Below, piece after piece: positions 1 through 8,345 of a stretch of 64,000 nucleotides of DNA. The position numbers were made by a program, and so were the translations under genes. The DNA is from Pedobacter insulae (GTDB lineage: Bacteria; Bacteroidota; Bacteroidia; Sphingobacteriales; Sphingobacteriaceae): positions 30,122-94,121 of the forward strand of contig NZ_FOPP01000015.1 in assembly GCF_900113525.1 (NCBI RefSeq). The letters run 5' to 3'. Under the pieces are notes generated by a model. The model searched no databases, was not told where the DNA came from, and worked only from the letters and a program-made list of their open reading frames with translations. Position 1 is the first letter of the stretch; every line of letters begins with the position of its first letter.

Positions 1-402
1 CGAAAACGGATATCCATTGCATCCCTTTTTGGGGTTTTGTCGATCTACGTAGGCGGTCCTTTCAGCTATTTCATCACTTTCTGCATTATAAACGGTTAAG
101 CAAAAACCCCAGCGCCATGGATCCATGCCGTTAAAAGTCATATAATCAATCCTCGTATATTTATTAGCGTCGGTTTTATTGGCGGAATCATTTTTCGCAA
201 CAAGATATTGTTGCTCCCTATTCCATCTAATGATATGGAATTTCATGCCGGGATTTTGTATCCAAAGGGAATCATTAATGGTATAGGAAATGCCGTAGTC
301 ATCCACAAAACTCCCTAAAGCAAATTCCGGAACAAGGTTTTTTTTATTTTGGGCAAATACAAATATTGGGAAAAGGAAAAGCAGTGTTAGCCTTAATTGC
401 AT
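1..402 (-). CDS. Secreted hypothetical protein, 3' end cut by window edge
   Basis: An ATG on the minus strand at 402 opens a frame that runs off the left edge without a stop (134 codons seen). The first 18 residues (MQLRLTLLFLFPIFVFAQ) are a short signal peptide ending in the A-Q typical of Bacteroidota exports. The rest is polar with many W, Y and N residues; I recognise no domain. Only 10 bp separate it from the cutC stop, so it is the last visible gene of the minus-strand operon that starts with the aminotransferase. The product is probably periplasmic or surface exposed; function unknown. Confidence 0.6.
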   Translation of the reverse strand, partial: MQLRLTLLFLFPIFVFAQNKKNLVPEFALGSFVDDYGISYTINDSLWIQNPGMKFHIIRWNREQQYLVAKNDSANKTDANKYTRIDYMTFNGMDPWRWGFCLTVYNAESDEIAERTAYVDRQNPKKGCNGYPFS

Positions 403-412
403 CTATTTAATT

Positions 413-1153
413 TTATAGGTTAGAATTTAATAGGTTTACCATATGCTTAACCAATGTTGCCGAGGTTTGGTCATATTGATATTCATCTTCAACACTCCCC
501 ATTTTGCTTGTGGGGTTCTTATATTTCATTTTACTTTTAATTTTTATCCGGGCAGAGGAATGAAAGGTATGAGCACCTGTTTGATCTTTAATCTCCAGGA
601 TATTGTGTTCATTTATTCCTGCGCCAGGCATAATCTCAATTCTACCATTGGCTTGCTTAACTAGCTTTTCTAGGGTTTCAATACCTTTGTAGGCACTTTC
701 CGCTCCGCCTGAGGTGAGTACGCGTAAAAAGCCAAGCTCAATTAAATCTTCCAGGGCACGAGGTAGGTCTTTACTCATGTCAAACGCGCGATGAAAAGCA
801 ACAGGCATGGGATACGCTAAATCAATTAGCACTTTACAACGGCCTTTATCTATTTCGCCATTGGCTAATAAAACCCCGGTCACTATACCACTACATCCTA
901 ATTCTTTGCAAATTTTAACGTCTTCCTTCATCAGGTCAAACTCATCAGCACTATATAAAAAGTCGCCCCCCCGTGGACGGATAATCGGCCAAATCTTAAT
1001 ACTGAGCTTCTCCTTACATAATTTTATTTGCCCGAAACTAGGGGTTGTGCCTCCTTCGGCCATGTTCTCACAGAGTTCTACTCTAATGGCGCCTCCCGTT
1101 TGTGCAGCTAAGGCCGATGAGAAAGAATTGGCGCATACTTCTAAACCTGTCAT
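413..1153 (-). CDS. cutC: CutC family TIM-barrel protein
   Basis: The 246-residue product matches the CutC family in length and motifs: an N-terminal LEVCANS, then GAIRVELCENMAEGGTTPS, the IRPRGGDFLYS strand, VTGVL, FHRAFD and a LTSGG loop near residue 150. CutC proteins are cytosolic TIM barrels historically linked to copper tolerance, although a direct copper role is disputed. It sits 31 bp downstream of the glycosylasparaginase gene and is probably co-transcribed with it, which hints at a metabolic role here. Family assignment is firm; function is not. Confidence 0.9.
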   Translation of the reverse strand: MTGLEVCANSFSSALAAQTGGAIRVELCENMAEGGTTPSFGQIKLCKEKLSIKIWPIIRPRGGDFLYSADEFDLMKEDVKICKELGCSGIVTGVLLANGEIDKGRCKVLIDLAYPMPVAFHRAFDMSKDLPRALEDLIELGFLRVLTSGGAESAYKGIETLEKLVKQANGRIEIMPGAGINEHNILEIKDQTGAHTFHSSARIKIKSKMKYKNPTSKMGSVEDEYQYDQTSATLVKHMVNLLNSNL

Positions 1154-1184
1154 CTTATATTTTCTTTTCGAGGATGGGATAGCC

Positions 1185-2216
1185 TTAATAATAACTTTTT
1201 CCCTTGATGACTAAATCTTGTTTCTTACTATCGCAAACCGCATAACTAAAACCCTGCTGAATAGCATAGGCACCATGGTCTCCATTTTTATTCATAGCTA
1301 AAAAGCCAACTTGAATATTTTTTGCTGTCGCTGGTTTCTTTTTGATAATCCGCATCACTGCTTCTCTGCAAGCTTCTTCTGGCGTATATCCCTGGCGCAT
1401 TAGTTCTACAACTAAAAAAGACCCTACATTTCGCACTACTTCTTCACCAACTCCTGTTGAAGTCGCTCCACCAACCTCGTTATCGATAAATAACCCTGCA
1501 CCTATAATAGGGCTATCTCCAATTCTGCCATGTAATTTATACGCCATGCCACTTGTAGTGCATGCACCTGATAAATTTCCCTTAGAATCCATCGCAATCA
1601 TTCCTATTGTATCGTGATTATATTGATTGCCCGGCAGTTTTTGTGGAGCGGCCTTATTATACAACTTATTTTCTATATTTATAACCGGTTCATATCTAGC
1701 GGTTTTTAACCATTCTTTCCAGGCTTTTTCGCTTGATGGGGTTAATAAGTTCTCTTTTTTGAAGCCTTGTTCTAATGCAAACTGCAATGCTCCTTCACCG
1801 GCTAACATTACGTGAGGCGTTTTTTCCATTACTTTACGCGCCACAGAAATAGGGTGTTTAATGTGTTCTAAGGCTAAGACTGCGCCAATATTGCCATTTT
1901 CGTCCATAATGCAGGCGTCCAACGTAACCTTTCCATCACGATCTGGTAACCCGCCATATCCAACAGATTGATTGGTTTCATCAGCTTCTGGCACCCACAC
2001 ACCTTGTTCTACTGCATCTAAGGCGCTACCTTTTTTACTTAATACTTTCCATGCATCTGCATTTGCCGCAACGCCGAAATCCCATGTAGATATGACAATG
2101 GGTTTATTGATGATCTTGCCAGCACTTGGCAAATCCATGGCAATGCTTTTTTGGTCTAATGCAATCAACCCAGCTGATAGGGCTGAGGCCCTGATAAATT
2201 TTCTTCTATTGATCAT
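1185..2216 (-). CDS. N4-(beta-N-acetylglucosaminyl)-L-asparaginase (glycosylasparaginase)
   Basis: A 343-residue Ntn-hydrolase. The N-terminus (MINRRKFIRASALSAGLIAL) looks like a Tat signal, so export is likely. The self-processing site is visible as HDT at about residues 201-203; Thr203 would become the new N-terminal nucleophile of the beta chain. The following GNLSGACTTSG and HGRIGDSPIIGAG segments are the conserved substrate pocket of this family. It cleaves GlcNAc-Asn, the last linkage left when N-glycoproteins are degraded. It lies in a tight minus-strand operon between the omega-amidase-like gene (36 bp) and cutC (31 bp). Confidence 0.92.
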   Translation of the reverse strand: MINRRKFIRASALSAGLIALDQKSIAMDLPSAGKIINKPIVISTWDFGVAANADAWKVLSKKGSALDAVEQGVWVPEADETNQSVGYGGLPDRDGKVTLDACIMDENGNIGAVLALEHIKHPISVARKVMEKTPHVMLAGEGALQFALEQGFKKENLLTPSSEKAWKEWLKTARYEPVINIENKLYNKAAPQKLPGNQYNHDTIGMIAMDSKGNLSGACTTSGMAYKLHGRIGDSPIIGAGLFIDNEVGGATSTGVGEEVVRNVGSFLVVELMRQGYTPEEACREAVMRIIKKKPATAKNIQVGFLAMNKNGDHGAYAIQQGFSYAVCDSKKQDLVIKGKSYY

Positions 2217-2252
2217 TATTTTGATTGAAATTGAGAGGAAGTATAAATCGAT

Positions 2253-3062
2253 TTAGTTTAAATTCAATTTAAAATCGTCTGCATCATTAAGAAAAGGAAA
2301 TTGTCGACGTATTTTTTCTAATTCAGGATAATTAATGCTAAATGTGTATAAATCTTCGTCTTCTGGTTTGTAATAAACCGTATTGCCATGGGGGTCGATG
2401 CACATAGAATGACCACTGTGATAAACCTGATTGCCATCATGTCCTACACGGTTAACGGCAATAACATAGCTTTGGTTTTCGATGGCTCGTGCATGTATCA
2501 ATGTTCGCCAATGAGCCGATCTTTTATCTGGCCAGCTTGCTACGAGTAGTAAAATATCATATGCGGGCGTTTTGTTACGCAACCATACAGGAAACCGAAG
2601 GTCATAGCAAATAGCTAATCTAATTTTCCAGCCTTTTAATTCCACAATCAACTGCTCATTGCCTACGGTATAATGTTTATCTTCATCGCCCATTTTAAAC
2701 AAGTGATGTTTATCGTAAAATTGATATTCCCCGCTCGGTAACATCCAAATCATCCTGTTAAAATATTTACCCTTGTCTTTGATAATTAGGCTTCCGGTAA
2801 TTACACAGTTGTACTGAACAGCCGTTTTTTTCAACCACTGCATAGTTTTACCATCCATTTCTTCAGCGAGCTCCTCGGCTTTCATGGTGAAGCCTGTATT
2901 AAACATTTCAGGTAAAACAATGAGGTCGGTTTTCTCTCTTACGCCACCCGAAAGCCTGAGTGTAATATTTTGAAGATTTTTATCCACATTCTCCCAGAAT
3001 AAATAAGCTTGGAAGACTGTAATCTTTAGGTTTTGTATATCCAAATATTTGGGGCTTTCCAT
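2253..3062 (-). CDS. Carbon-nitrogen hydrolase, omega-amidase-like (YafV type)
   Basis: A 269-residue nitrilase-superfamily amidase with the full catalytic triad in view: Glu52 in LPEMFNTGF, Lys118 in YDKHHLF and Cys152 in AICYDLRFPVW. The length, lack of a signal peptide and the RFPVW context are typical of the Nit2/YafV branch, which hydrolyses alpha-ketoglutaramate and alpha-ketosuccinamate to the ketoacid plus ammonia. The gene directly upstream in the operon (34 bp) encodes a YbdL-like aminotransferase that would make such amides from glutamine. The pairing supports the assignment; substrate specificity is inferred. Confidence 0.85.
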   Translation of the reverse strand: MESPKYLDIQNLKITVFQAYLFWENVDKNLQNITLRLSGGVREKTDLIVLPEMFNTGFTMKAEELAEEMDGKTMQWLKKTAVQYNCVITGSLIIKDKGKYFNRMIWMLPSGEYQFYDKHHLFKMGDEDKHYTVGNEQLIVELKGWKIRLAICYDLRFPVWLRNKTPAYDILLLVASWPDKRSAHWRTLIHARAIENQSYVIAVNRVGHDGNQVYHSGHSMCIDPHGNTVYYKPEDEDLYTFSINYPELEKIRRQFPFLNDADDFKLNLN

Positions 3063-3096
3063 TTTTTCTAATTTAAAGGATCAAAAATTAACCAAT

Positions 3097-4242
3097 TTAT
3101 ATTTTCATTAATCTTTCAACGGCTTTCTCCAGTGTTTCTTGTTTTTTTGCAAAACAAAATCTAATGATCTTCTCTTCGTTATTCTTCGTGTAAAATGCCG
3201 ATATAGGAATACCAGCAACCCCATAATCAATAACTAATCTTTTTGCAAAATCTGCATCAGCTTCATTGCTTATATGGGAATAGCTTACGCTTTGAAAATA
3301 AGAACCTTTACAAGGTAGTAATTTAAAATTTGTTTGCGATATCATAGACCTAAACAAATCCCTTTTTTGCTGAAAAAAAGAACCTACTTCCTGGTAGATA
3401 TCTTCATTCTTTAAGTAATTTGCAATACCAGTTTGCATAGGCGTATTTACGCTGAATACGTTAAATTGATGAACCTTCCTAAACTCAAGCATTAATTTGG
3501 CAGGAGCTAAACAGTAGCCTACTTTCCAGCCAGTTGCGTGTAGTAATTTTCCGAAGGAAGCAATGATAAAGCTTCGTTCCCGTAATTCCGGGTAAAGCGC
3601 AATACTCAAATGTTTAGCTTCATCAAAAATGATATGTTCATAAACTTCGTCACTTAAAATAAGGATATCAGTATTTTTGGTTAATTTAATCAACGCCTCA
3701 ATATCCTGCTGCTGCAAAATGCTACCGGTAGGATTATGTGGACTGTTAATGATGATCATCTTTGTATTGCTTGTGAAAAGCTTTTTGACCATTTCCCAAT
3801 CTATCTCATAATCAGGGCCATGTAATTCAAAAGGTTTAACCAAGCCACCAAATAGCTTTACCACAGGCGCATAACAATCGTACGCAGGTTCAAAAATAAT
3901 AACCTCATCACCTGCATTGATTGTGGCAGCCAAGGCTGTGAATATTGCTTGAGTTCCACCGGCTGTGATGGTAATTTCCGTTTCTGTATCATAATCGGCC
4001 TGATAAAGAAGCTTGATTTTTTCAGACACCAGTTCTCTTAGGGCGGCTAAACCATGCATGGGCGCATATTGATTATGTCCATTTTTCATAGCTTCTGTTA
4101 CATATTCTGTCAGTTTTGGCGACACATCGTAATCAGGAAATCCCTGGGATAGATTAATAGCTTTATATTCTTGCGCTAGTTTAGACATTACTGTAAAAAT
4201 AGTAGTGCCAACCGTGGGTAGTTTAGAATTTAAGATAATCAT
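3097..4242 (-). CDS. Methionine/glutamine-type aminotransferase (PLP class I/II, YbdL-like)
   Basis: A 381-residue fold-type I aminotransferase. I start it at 4242 (MIILNSKLP) because homologues begin with the KLPxVGTTIFTVMS segment; a longer reading to 4302 adds an unlikely hydrophobic stretch. Visible motifs: INLSQGFPDYD, the TAGGTQAI cofactor loop, NSPHNPTGS, SDEVYEHIIFD and the PLP lysine in SFGKLLHATGWK (about Lys232). This branch transaminates methionine and its ketoacid, often with glutamine as donor, yielding alpha-ketoglutaramate. The adjacent omega-amidase-like gene would clear that product. First gene of the minus-strand operon. Confidence 0.88.
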   Translation of the reverse strand: MIILNSKLPTVGTTIFTVMSKLAQEYKAINLSQGFPDYDVSPKLTEYVTEAMKNGHNQYAPMHGLAALRELVSEKIKLLYQADYDTETEITITAGGTQAIFTALAATINAGDEVIIFEPAYDCYAPVVKLFGGLVKPFELHGPDYEIDWEMVKKLFTSNTKMIIINSPHNPTGSILQQQDIEALIKLTKNTDILILSDEVYEHIIFDEAKHLSIALYPELRERSFIIASFGKLLHATGWKVGYCLAPAKLMLEFRKVHQFNVFSVNTPMQTGIANYLKNEDIYQEVGSFFQQKRDLFRSMISQTNFKLLPCKGSYFQSVSYSHISNEADADFAKRLVIDYGVAGIPISAFYTKNNEEKIIRFCFAKKQETLEKAVERLMKI

Positions 4243-4365
4243 AAAGCACGAAAATAGTAATAATATGGTAAAGAAGGTAATCAGTGGAAAGTCTCCGATC
4301 ATTGTGACTTTAATTCTTTATTTAGGTAATTTTCTTTTCTGTTAAATATTTGATATTTTAGCTAC

Positions 4366-5136
4366 ATGACTTTTAAAACGAAAGAAAGTAGACTGCTCCT
4401 CATCTTAGGTGCTTTTTTTGTTGCCAACGCCATTTTATCTGAATTTATAGGGGTGAAAATCTTTACGGTAGAAGGTACCTTGGGAATCAGAAAGTTCGAT
4501 GTGAATTTGTTTGGAGTGCCAAATCTTTCTTTTAATATGTCGGCTGGCGTGCTAACTTGGCCGATAATATTTATCATGACAGATATAATTAACGAGTACT
4601 TTGGCGTAAGACAGGTTCGTTTTCTATCTATTTTAACATGTATATTAATTGGATTTGCCTTTCTGGTTGTGGGTTTGGCAATGAAACTTCAGCCTGCTGA
4701 TTTTTGGGTAATACAAAGCGTTCAAGGACAAAATATTAGCATGCCGATAGCGTTCGATGCAATTTTTGGTCAAGGCATGTGGATTATTGTCGGATCTATC
4801 ATCGCCTTCTTAATCGGTCAAATGGTCGATGTGTTAATTTTTCATAGAATTAAAAAGTTTACGGGAGAAAAGGGCTTATGGTTAAGGGCAACCGGTTCAA
4901 CTGTTATATCTCAATTTGTAGATAGTTTTGTTGTTATTTTTATCGCTTTTTATCTTAATCCAGCTTATAATTGGAGCTGGGAGATGGTGGCAGCAATCGG
5001 TATTGTTGGTTATACTTATAAATTTGTCATTGCCATCTTAATGACACCCATTTTATATTTAGTTCATTCGATAATCGATAGTTACCTAGGAAGAGATTTG
5101 GCTCAAAGAATGATAAAAATGGCCAGTCGAGGTTAA
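4366..5136 (+). CDS. Queuosine precursor transporter (YhhQ/VUT family, DUF165)
   Basis: The 256-residue membrane protein has about six hydrophobic segments. It shows the family signatures: SEFIGVKIF near the N-terminus, the LTWPIIFIMTDIINEYFG block around residues 65-83, GQMVDVLIFHRIKKFTG, and RATGSTVISQFVDSFVVIFIAF. Members import queuosine precursors (preQ0/preQ1) for tRNA wobble modification. It is transcribed divergently from the aminotransferase operon with about 120 bp between them. I saw no preQ1 aptamer upstream. Family is confident; the exact substrate is inferred. Confidence 0.88.
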   Translation: MTFKTKESRLLLILGAFFVANAILSEFIGVKIFTVEGTLGIRKFDVNLFGVPNLSFNMSAGVLTWPIIFIMTDIINEYFGVRQVRFLSILTCILIGFAFLVVGLAMKLQPADFWVIQSVQGQNISMPIAFDAIFGQGMWIIVGSIIAFLIGQMVDVLIFHRIKKFTGEKGLWLRATGSTVISQFVDSFVVIFIAFYLNPAYNWSWEMVAAIGIVGYTYKFVIAILMTPILYLVHSIIDSYLGRDLAQRMIKMASRG

Positions 5137-5194
5137 AATAAAAATTCTAACACAAATAGTTCGTTTGACTGTTATGCCTAATAGCGGATAAGTT

Positions 5195-5908
5195 ATGACG
5201 ATATTGTTAGCAGTTAAAATATTTCAAGATTTAGAAAAATTGTTGATTGGCGATCAGGAATGGGTGTTTATTCCCGAGATTATGTTCCGTACGCTAATTA
5301 TGTACCTGATTGTACTGTTTAGCTTGAGGATTTTAGGGAAGAGAGGAGTGAAGCAACTCTCAGTCTTCGAATTGGTGGTGATCATAGGCTTAGGTTCCGC
5401 GGCAGGCGATCCAATGTTTTATAAAGAAGTCGGACTAATTTCAGCCATCTCGGTGTTTATCATTGTCATAATTGCCTACAAGATTACCGCTTTTTTGGTC
5501 AACAAAAGCAGTAAAGTCGAAGAGCTGCTAGAAGGGAGCTGCACCTGTTTAATTGAAAACGGTAAATTCTCAATAGAGAACTTCAAAAAGGAATCATTAG
5601 CACGAGACGAGTTCTTCTCCGAGCTCCGCTTAAATAGTGTTTCTCATCTCGGACAAATTCATTTGGCAATTATCGAAACATCTGGTAGCATTAGTTTGTT
5701 CTATTACCCGAAAGAGGAAGTAAAATATGGGTTACCTATTTTACCGGAGTTATTTAAGCAACAATTTACTGAGATTAAGAGAAAAGATCATTTTTCATGT
5801 GCCTTTTGTGGTTACACACAGCTTATTCCTGCTGTTGCAGAACATACATGTAAGATATGTGAACGGACTAAATGGGTAAAGGCAATGAATATACCCAGAA
5901 TAACTTAA
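5195..5908 (+). CDS. DUF421 (YetF-type) membrane protein with C-terminal zinc ribbon
   Basis: The 237-residue protein starts with three hydrophobic helices (about residues 28-125) containing RTLIMYLIVLFSLRILGKRGVKQLSVFELVV, the YetF/DUF421 signature. A soluble domain follows with the usual DEFFSELRLNSVSHLGQIHLAIIETSGSIS block. The last 35 residues add two CxxC knuckles (CAFC and CKIC), which resemble a small zinc ribbon. YetF-like proteins affect membrane and envelope properties in other bacteria, but their biochemistry is unknown. It stands 58 bp after the queuosine transporter and may share its transcript. Confidence 0.82.
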   Translation: MTILLAVKIFQDLEKLLIGDQEWVFIPEIMFRTLIMYLIVLFSLRILGKRGVKQLSVFELVVIIGLGSAAGDPMFYKEVGLISAISVFIIVIIAYKITAFLVNKSSKVEELLEGSCTCLIENGKFSIENFKKESLARDEFFSELRLNSVSHLGQIHLAIIETSGSISLFYYPKEEVKYGLPILPELFKQQFTEIKRKDHFSCAFCGYTQLIPAVAEHTCKICERTKWVKAMNIPRIT

Positions 5909-5980
5909 ATATAATGAGAAACAATAACTTATAATTAACATTAACTGACATTCAGATAGCAAAAAGACCATTATTTTGTG

Positions 5981-5988
5981 TATCTTTG
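5981..5988 (+). promoter_or_regulatory. Bacteroidota -7 promoter element of the RRM gene
   Basis: TATCTTTG matches TAnnTTTG exactly and ends 19 bp before the ATG at 6008. I see no clear -33 TTG at the usual distance. The promoter call rests on the -7 match and its position. Confidence 0.55.
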
Positions 5989-6007
5989 TGCAAATTTTTA
6001 AACATTA

Positions 6008-6313
6008 ATGAAGATATTTATTACAGGCCTTCCTTTAGAAGTAGGGGAAGATGAATTAACAGCCGTATTTGGTGATTTCGGTCAAGTAAAATCCCTAAGA
6101 ATTATTAAAGATCGTGAAACCAATCAAAGCCGTGGCTTTGGGTTTGTAGAGATGCCAAATGATGATGAAGCTAAAGAAGCCATCAAAAGAATGAATGGCG
6201 GAGACTACAATGGCAATCGAATTAAAGTTGCTGAGGCGCAGGAAAAACCAAACACAGGTGGAAATGCTGGTGGCGGTTTTAAACGTAACAACAGCAGAGA
6301 GCGTAGCTATTAA
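6008..6313 (+). CDS. RNA-binding protein with one RRM domain
   Basis: The 101-residue protein is almost entirely one RNA recognition motif. RNP2 is IFITGL (residues 3-8) and RNP1 is RGFGFVEM (residues 42-49), both with the aromatic residues that stack on RNA. A short tail rich in G, N and R follows from about residue 80. Bacteroidota encode several such small RRM proteins, which are abundant and act as post-transcriptional RNA binders. It has its own -7 promoter element and an intrinsic terminator just downstream, so it is probably a single-gene unit. Confidence 0.92.
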   Translation: MKIFITGLPLEVGEDELTAVFGDFGQVKSLRIIKDRETNQSRGFGFVEMPNDDEAKEAIKRMNGGDYNGNRIKVAEAQEKPNTGGNAGGGFKRNNSRERSY

Positions 6314-6389
6314 GGCGGGCGATTTTAGAACAAATAATATTTCTTAAAGGCAATTTAGTGTGGAACAAGATTGCTTATTTATAAAATAT

Positions 6390-6416
6390 TGCGGATTTAG
6401 GTCCGCTTTTTTTTTG
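6390..6416 (+). terminator. Intrinsic terminator of the RRM gene
   Basis: GCGGA and TCCGC form a stem around a TTTAGG loop, directly followed by a run of nine T. It lies about 75 bp after the RRM stop and just before the next gene. Confidence 0.85.
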
Positions 6417-6429
6417 CTAGATTAGTGCA

Positions 6430-7662
6430 ATGAAAGTTGACTATATTGCTTTATCTGTACCGGTATTTTTTATACTAATCGGAATAGAACTGGCTTATGC
6501 ATTTTGGAAAAAGTTAAAATACTATCGCTTTAATGATTCAATCTCCAATTTAAGCCAGGGAATAGGGTCGCAGATTACAGGCCTGTTTATGAAAACAGCT
6601 CTGTTTTTTGGTTATAAATACATTTTTGAAAATTGGCGGCTGTTCGATTTACCCACAACGATATGGGTATGGATAATACTGTTTATTGGCGTAGATTTTT
6701 TCTATTATTGGTTTCATAGAATGAGCCACCAGGTAAATGCCTTATGGGCGGCACATATTGTGCACCATCAATCCGAAGAGTATAATTTAACAGTTGCCTT
6801 GCGACAATCATGGTTTCAAAGCTGGTTTGCATGGGTGTTCTATTTACCTTTAGCCCTTATTGGCTTCGATCCAATTATGTTTGTTACATTAAGTGCCTTT
6901 AACACCTTGTATCAGTTCTGGATCCATACCCGGACCATTAAAAGTATGGGTTTTTTAGAGTACATCTTGAATACACCTTCTCATCACCGCGTGCATCATG
7001 GTTCTAATCCAAAATATATAGATAAAAACCATGCAGGTTCCTTAATTATCTGGGATAAACTGTTTGGTACTTTTCAAAAGGAAGAGGAAGAAGTTTATTA
7101 TGGCATTACAACCCCATTGGCAAGTTGGAATCCAGTATGGGCAAATTTTCACTATTGGGTAGAACTTTGGCATACTGCAAGAAAATCCACCCGGCTGATT
7201 GATAAAATAAGTGTATTTATTAAGCCGCCAGGATGGTATCCAGAGAGCCTTGGAGGCTTCAAAAGTGCACCTGATATTGATGTAGCCAATTATAGAAAAT
7301 ATGATGACAACTATCATTCTCACATAATACTATATGTGTTATTCCAATTTCTTGTGGCTTTGGCGAGTGGTTCGGCTTTATTATTTTTAAATGCTAAAAT
7401 GAACTTAAGTGATTTAACCCATGCATCGATCTTTACCATATTTACCTTACTTACCTGTGGCGCATTACTTGAGCAGAAAAAATGGTTAAGATCTTTCGAA
7501 CTTATTCGTTTAATTGGCAGCATTGTATTTGTTTTTTTATTTAGAGAGAGAATTAATAATGATTTATTAGTAATTGGTTTTATGTTTATTCAACTGATCT
7601 CTGTATTTTGGTTCTATTATTTACAAAACGCTCTATATGCTCAAAAACCACCTCGGGTTTAA
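6430..7662 (+). CDS. Fatty acid hydroxylase superfamily protein (sterol desaturase/AGMO-like)
   Basis: The 410-residue integral membrane protein carries the histidine clusters of the di-iron hydroxylase superfamily: HRMSH (96-100), HIVHH (109-113) and HHRVHH (185-190). Hydrophobic helices surround them, and a further group of helices fills residues 295-400. This size and two-part layout resemble alkylglycerol monooxygenase (AGMO/TMEM195), which cleaves the O-alkyl bond of ether lipids. The next gene overlaps it by 26 bp and encodes a lysoplasmalogenase-like protein, which also acts on ether lipids in animals. Superfamily is certain; the substrate is inferred. Confidence 0.85.
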   Translation: MKVDYIALSVPVFFILIGIELAYAFWKKLKYYRFNDSISNLSQGIGSQITGLFMKTALFFGYKYIFENWRLFDLPTTIWVWIILFIGVDFFYYWFHRMSHQVNALWAAHIVHHQSEEYNLTVALRQSWFQSWFAWVFYLPLALIGFDPIMFVTLSAFNTLYQFWIHTRTIKSMGFLEYILNTPSHHRVHHGSNPKYIDKNHAGSLIIWDKLFGTFQKEEEEVYYGITTPLASWNPVWANFHYWVELWHTARKSTRLIDKISVFIKPPGWYPESLGGFKSAPDIDVANYRKYDDNYHSHIILYVLFQFLVALASGSALLFLNAKMNLSDLTHASIFTIFTLLTCGALLEQKKWLRSFELIRLIGSIVFVFLFRERINNDLLVIGFMFIQLISVFWFYYLQNALYAQKPPRV

Positions 7663-8341
7663 CTTTTACTTTGCCCTATTATTTATTGTCCAATTATTTA
7701 CAGAGTCCGATACTTTAACAGATTTATTCTTATTTCCTCAGATACATTACTTTACAAAACCGCTCATAGCATTTTCTTTATTTGCTTTGTTAGTTTACCA
7801 TACAAATTTAAAAGGTCGGTTTTCGAAGCGTATTGCCGCTGGTTTACTTTTTGGCTTAGCTGGAGATATTTTCCTAATGTTTGAAGATTGCTTTATGTAT
7901 GGTCTTTTGTCTTTTTTACTTGGCCATATCATGTATATTTCAGCATTTTTTCTAGATTATAAAATAAACACCAGTATCAATAAAGACCATGCAAAAAATG
8001 CTGTCTTGGGTTTTGGATTTTTTATAATTCTGTTTTGTGGTGGATTGTGGCCTTATTTAGGGGAAATGAAAATTCCGGTGATCATTTATGCTATAGCCAT
8101 ATCGGCAATGGGTATAATGGCGTTCAAAAGATTTGGAAGGGTAAATTCCTTGAGCTACAAACTTATAGCTGTTGGAGCAATATTATTTGTGCTTTCTGAT
8201 GCATTTTTAGCTATCAACAGATTTGCTTACAGTTTTAAGCTGTCTGGTTGGATAATCATGGCTACCTATATGGCGGCTCAATATTTGATTACCTTTGGAA
8301 CAATGGAACGAAGGATAAAAAATAAGATAGAGGAAACCTAG
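7637..8341 (+). CDS. YhhN/TMEM86 family protein, lysoplasmalogenase-like
   Basis: The 234-residue polytopic protein (about eight hydrophobic segments) has the YhhN features: HYFTKPLIAFSLFALL, the GLLFGLAGDIFLMF block with its conserved Asp, LLGHIMYISAFF, and ILFVLSDAFLAINRF with a second Asp. TMEM86 members hydrolyse the vinyl-ether bond of lysoplasmalogens. The start overlaps the hydroxylase gene by 26 bp, so the two are translationally linked. Bacterial YhhN members are mostly untested. Confidence 0.83.
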   Translation: MLKNHLGFNFYFALLFIVQLFTESDTLTDLFLFPQIHYFTKPLIAFSLFALLVYHTNLKGRFSKRIAAGLLFGLAGDIFLMFEDCFMYGLLSFLLGHIMYISAFFLDYKINTSINKDHAKNAVLGFGFFIILFCGGLWPYLGEMKIPVIIYAIAISAMGIMAFKRFGRVNSLSYKLIAVGAILFVLSDAFLAINRFAYSFKLSGWIIMATYMAAQYLITFGTMERRIKNKIEET

Positions 8342-8345
8342 TTTT

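Noticed and set aside
4243..4302. Longer aminotransferase start with a hydrophobic N-terminus
   Set aside because: The extra 20 residues look like a chance membrane segment; family members start at the KLPxVGTTIF segment, and an ATG at 4242 fits.
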